DNA of 64,000 bases, taken from assembly GCA_040905905.1 (NCBI GenBank), contig JBBDQN010000051.1:1-64000 (forward strand), read 5' to 3'. Below, one piece after another: positions 61,249-64,000 of this stretch. Within the stretch, counting starts at the first letter, position 1. Each line of letters opens with the position of its first letter. The notes below the pieces were generated by a model. The model had not been told where the DNA came from. It saw nothing but the letters and a program-made list of their open reading frames with translations, and searched no databases. The DNA comes from JAICND01 sp040905905 (lineage in GTDB: Bacteria; Actinomycetota; Acidimicrobiia; Spongiisociales; ZC4RG35). A program made the position numbers and the translations under genes.

Positions 61249-62177
61249 TCGACGAGCCGGAGCTGAGTGGGAGGCTCAAAATCTTGCGCTTCGAGAACCG
61301 AGGACAGCCCGTTCACATCGGAGAGGGGTGACGCCCCGCGCTTCTCCAACTCCCGATTGCCTGGCCCCTCTCCGTCACCGCGGTAAACGGCGACACGGCC
61401 ATACCTGGCGCTGAGAGCTTCGGTCGCCCCAGACCATGTGCCTCCGGTGTCCATATCGGAAGCAACCACAACCGTCAGATCAGCAATCGCATAAATGAGT
61501 TTGTTGCGTGCCATTGCGGCGGCGGGGCTGAAACCGGTGGATGGATGCTGCTGGGTGACAAGGCACGTGTTCCCTTCATCGAGGGCAGCTAGTACCTGTG
61601 GGGAGCGAGTCCTCTCAAAGAGGGAACCAGCCAGTACACCCACTACTGCCCCGCCTGCCTCGTAGGTGGCATTCATGGCTAGTTGATCCACCCCACGGGC
61701 CCCTCCAGAAACCACCTGAAGCCCGGACTTGACCGCTTCTCCAGCCAAGGCCGTTGCGAGCGCCGCACCATTAGGTGATACGTCTCTAGAACCAACGACA
61801 CCGATACCACCCCGCTCGAGCATCGATCGCTCGCCCACTCCAAAGAGAACAGGAGGGGCCTGAGTCCTTAGTCGACTCTGCAGGATTACGGGATACGACT
61901 TGCTGCTGATCGGAGTCACCCAGACTCCTCGCAGATAAAGCTCCTCGGCCTCCCTCAGCACGGTACCAACACGATCGGTGAGCTGGTCGATCGTGTCGCT
62001 CTGTTTTTCTGTCAGGAACGGCGGTCGAACGGACAGCAGAACAGATGGGGACAGCCCGTGGTCGGATAGGAGCTGGGAGAGCTTGCTCCATGCCACTGGA
62101 CCGAGAGATGGGCGGTCTCGCCCGCCGAGCCGCGTGGTCAGAGCGAGCACCGCCTTGTCGTCGTCGCTGAAGTCCAT
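61245..62177 (-). CDS. DprA/Smf-like protein (ShosA-like)
   Basis: A 310-residue protein with the DprA Rossmann-like (SLOG) core: ISSKSYPVILQSRLRTQAPP, IGVVGSRDVSPNGAALATAL, SGGARGVDQLAMNATYEAGG and FSPAAAMARNKLIYAIAD. Classical DprA loads RecA on ssDNA during transformation. Here it is divergent from a ComF-like phosphoribosyltransferase with 85 bases between, the gene content of ShosTA toxin-antitoxin/antiphage systems, so a conflict role is more likely than competence. Confidence 0.82.
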   Translation of the reverse strand: MDFSDDDKAVLALTTRLGGRDRPSLGPVAWSKLSQLLSDHGLSPSVLLSVRPPFLTEKQSDTIDQLTDRVGTVLREAEELYLRGVWVTPISSKSYPVILQSRLRTQAPPVLFGVGERSMLERGGIGVVGSRDVSPNGAALATALAGEAVKSGLQVVSGGARGVDQLAMNATYEAGGAVVGVLAGSLFERTRSPQVLAALDEGNTCLVTQQHPSTGFSPAAAMARNKLIYAIADLTVVVASDMDTGGTWSGATEALSARYGRVAVYRGDGEGPGNRELEKRGASPLSDVNGLSSVLEAQDFEPPTQLRLVD

Positions 62178-62262
62178 GAGTCAGATTCATTATCGACAGC
62201 TGCGGCCAGAACAACACCGCCGTACATGTCTAGTTGGCCAGGAGTTCTGCCGATAAAGTGGA

Positions 62263-63018
62263 ATGCTTGACGATGGTTGGCCCATCTGGTCTTCAGTGGA
62301 GGACCGAAGCCCGAATGTTCTGCGCGTAAAGATCAGAGCCGCCATACCCGAGGCGTATGCCGGAGTTCTCCTGGACGAATTCTCGGGGAGACTTCTGGAA
62401 TCGTACCGCCACACCGCGATAGTCGAATTGGTGGAAGTTGCGTCCCACGATGTCCTCGGCTTCCTCGAATTCATGAGGACTTCCAAACTTTTGATGACGA
62501 GCCCAATAGCAACCTGGACCCTGACCGACCACAGTGAAGGCACAGGGCGCACCCCGACTGGGCAGCTCGTGTATGACGCCAAATATCAGGGTGACGTTGC
62601 GGCTGCGGAGCAATTAGCCATCGAGTTCTGTCAGCGAATGGTACGGCACCCAGCGGTCACATCATCCGACCTTGTTGTACCAGTCCCCGGCAGAGCTCAC
62701 GCCCTTAGTGAACCACTTGCCATGCTTTTGGCTCGCAAACTGTCTGCGGCCGTAGACGTGAAGTACGACTCAGTTGTGAAGAAGACATCGCCAAGCGCAC
62801 CAATAAAGAACACACCACTCGCTGATCGGGAGCAGCTGCTCAAAGGCGTGTTTCGGTCTAGCGTCGATCTGGGAAACAAAAGGGTGACTGTTGTAGACGA
62901 CCTTGTCCAGACCGGCTCGACGGTAAAGGCTGTTAGCGAAGCATTGATGAAGGCCGGGGCGGTTCGAGTTGTAGCTCTCGCAGCTACAGCGGCAAGGCCC
63001 TGGTCTGTCGCCATGTGA
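62263..63018 (+). CDS. phosphoribosyltransferase (ComF/ShosT-like)
   Basis: A 251-residue protein. The C-terminal half is a type I phosphoribosyltransferase with DLVVPVPGRAHALSEPLAML and the PRPP loop VTVVDDLVQTGSTVKAVSEAL. The N-terminal about 110 residues are of unknown fold. Paired divergently with the DprA-like gene. In the described ShosTA system the PRTase is the toxin, probably perturbing nucleotide metabolism. Start ATG 62263. Confidence 0.8.
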   Translation: MLDDGWPIWSSVEDRSPNVLRVKIRAAIPEAYAGVLLDEFSGRLLESYRHTAIVELVEVASHDVLGFLEFMRTSKLLMTSPIATWTLTDHSEGTGRTPTGQLVYDAKYQGDVAAAEQLAIEFCQRMVRHPAVTSSDLVVPVPGRAHALSEPLAMLLARKLSAAVDVKYDSVVKKTSPSAPIKNTPLADREQLLKGVFRSSVDLGNKRVTVVDDLVQTGSTVKAVSEALMKAGAVRVVALAATAARPWSVAM

Positions 63019-63146
63019 CTAAATCTGACGTTCTGCGACGACATTGAGGTATTGAGCGCCTCACGCGGCGGTCAGTTCGCATTTGGCTACACCCATCGAA
63101 TTCTGGTTTCGGGCTGGGGCGTCTCGGCCAGACTGACCGTAACGAA

Positions 63147-63299
63147 ATGAGTGCATTGGAGCTGCTGCCAGCCGATCAGGGAATTGCGCCCCTGCCGGTC
63201 GCCTTCGATATCGACTACCGCGACAGATATCGCGGTGCGTTGCTGGGAGTGGGTATCGGCGATGCTCTTGGGAGACCGGCCGAGGGGAAGGGTCGCTAG
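63147..63299 (+). pseudogene. ADP-ribosylglycohydrolase N-terminal fragment
   Basis: The 50-codon frame (ATG 63147) contains DYRDRYRGALLGVGIGDALG then RPAEGKGR and TAG, the N-terminal metal-binding start of an ADP-ribosylglycohydrolase (ARH, family length about 300 aa). The rest is absent. It is tail-to-tail, sharing CTAG (63296-63299), with an ARH gene on the other strand. I read it as a rearrangement remnant. Confidence 0.6.
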
Positions 63300-64000
63300 G
63301 CCCGGCGTGCATAGATCGCGTCGGCGAGCGCCAACAGTTGAGCCCGGCCTTCTACCTGCTGCCAAGCTTCGGGGATTCCCGCCAGCCCGAAGCGGGCACC
63401 GGCAAGGGCACCAGTCATAGCAGCAATGGTGTCGACATCACCGCCCATCTGCAATGCTCGGACAATCGCCTCTTCGAAGGCGGTGGCCTTGAGAAAACAG
63501 TGCAAGGCCGTTATCACGGACCGACTGGCCCTAACACCGTTACCGAGGTGAAGCCGAGTCCGTTCTTCGTCGTCACGGTCCAGGCAAAGAGGGAGAATTT
63601 CGAGAGCTTGCGTGAACTCGTCGGTGTGAGCGAGATGTTTCAAGTCGGAAAGAATCCCGTCGAGATCGAGTTTCCCGTTGGCATCGCTATGAAGGGCATG
63701 CCAAGCCGCCGCTGCCTGGAGAACCGCCCCCTCAATCCCCTCGGGGTGAGTGTGGGTGATCTTGGCGGTTTCTTCGGCGAGGCGAATCGTCGACCCCAAG
63801 TCACCAAACGACCACAGCGCCACCGGTGCTACCCGCATGGCTGCACCATTGCCGTAGGAGCCTGTACCGCCAAAGAGCGAGCCGGCTGCCTTTTGCCATG
63901 GCATGCCGCGCAGAACCTCTTTGAACACCTTGATCGCCCCTCCCCCGTACCCTCGATCTGGATCGCTTCGATAGTTCTCGGCAAATCGTTGCGCCAGGTC
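63296..64000 (-). CDS. ADP-ribosylglycohydrolase family protein, partial at window end
   Basis: The 235 residues in view are the middle and C-terminal part of an ADP-ribosylglycohydrolase: SYGNGAAMRVAPVALW, ETAKITHTHPEGIEGA, MGGDVDTIAAMTGALAGARFG (metal-binding GGDxDTxAxxxGA motif). The frame stays open to the window edge, so the N-terminus lies beyond 64000. ARH enzymes remove ADP-ribose from proteins or other targets; they reverse ADP-ribosylation. Confidence 0.85.
   Translation of the reverse strand, partial: DLAQRFAENYRSDPDRGYGGGAIKVFKEVLRGMPWQKAAGSLFGGTGSYGNGAAMRVAPVALWSFGDLGSTIRLAEETAKITHTHPEGIEGAVLQAAAAWHALHSDANGKLDLDGILSDLKHLAHTDEFTQALEILPLCLDRDDEERTRLHLGNGVRASRSVITALHCFLKATAFEEAIVRALQMGGDVDTIAAMTGALAGARFGLAGIPEAWQQVEGRAQLLALADAIYARRA

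Noticed and set aside
61021..62177. DprA-like gene as part of a natural competence locus
   Set aside because: No comEA/comEC, ssb or recA neighbours are present; pairing with a PRTase gene favours a ShosTA-like reading. The ComEC-like protein at 32547 lacks the membrane domain of ComEC.

Overview
The window is high-GC DNA from an actinomycete-like chromosome, probably an uncultured or poorly studied lineage. Pointers are a paired dynamin-like GTPase operon, an ATP-dependent LigC-type ligase, several F420-type oxidoreductase families (PPOX, Ddn-like, LLM), a mycothiol/DinB-type enzyme, a DasR/NagR-type operator, and many promoters whose -10 box lies 7-8 bases from the start codon (leaderless transcription). 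I found no tRNA, rRNA, CRISPR array, intact insertion sequence or phage structural gene.

Layout. 1-8.9 kb: RES/Xre toxin-antitoxin, dynamin-like GTPase pair, ferritin-like protein, YetF-type membrane protein, DinB-like enzyme, a glyoxalase fragment, an XRE/nucleotidyltransferase pair and a methyltransferase. 9-24.3 kb: a cyclic-nucleotide region with three large class III cyclase proteins. One is translationally coupled to an MFS-HEAT-cyclic-nucleotide-binding protein and one has the architecture of animal soluble adenylyl cyclase. An HTH-MNT/HEPN toxin-antitoxin pair and a duplicated membrane protein lie between them. 24.3-28.5 kb: a SnoaL-like protein, then a possible terpenoid locus (class I terpenoid-synthase-like protein, NHLP/Os1348-like small peptide, two-domain terpene-cyclase-like protein), then a PRC-barrel protein. 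28.7-33.6 kb: a tightly overlapped operon of a DUF2235 hydrolase, a CHAT protease and a ComEC-like metallo-beta-lactamase, which looks like a biological-conflict (defence) system. 33.7-41.2 kb: FAD-Rieske oxidoreductase, aminotransferase, membrane adenylate cyclase, LigC, and a three-gene catabolic operon.

41.4-53.4 kb: a RHH/PIN toxin-antitoxin pair, then a muropeptide recycling regulon. It has an oppABCDF-type peptide importer interleaved with murQ, anmK and a YbbE/YfeW-type serine hydrolase. It is divergent from a phosphotriesterase-GNAT-GntR operon, with two DasR-like palindromes between them. 53.5-58.9 kb: flavoprotein monooxygenase with a cNMP-binding partner, F420-type enzymes and secreted proteins. 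58.9-60.9 kb: a GC-richer segment (an alcohol dehydrogenase and an NrtR-type Nudix regulator) flanked by gene fragments. 60.9-64 kb: an antitoxin with a truncated VapC, a DprA-like/phosphoribosyltransferase divergent pair (ShosTA-like) and ADP-ribosylglycohydrolase genes.

Themes: cAMP signalling (four cyclases, two cyclic-nucleotide-binding proteins), cell-wall recycling, and an unusual density of toxin-antitoxin/defence modules (six or seven).
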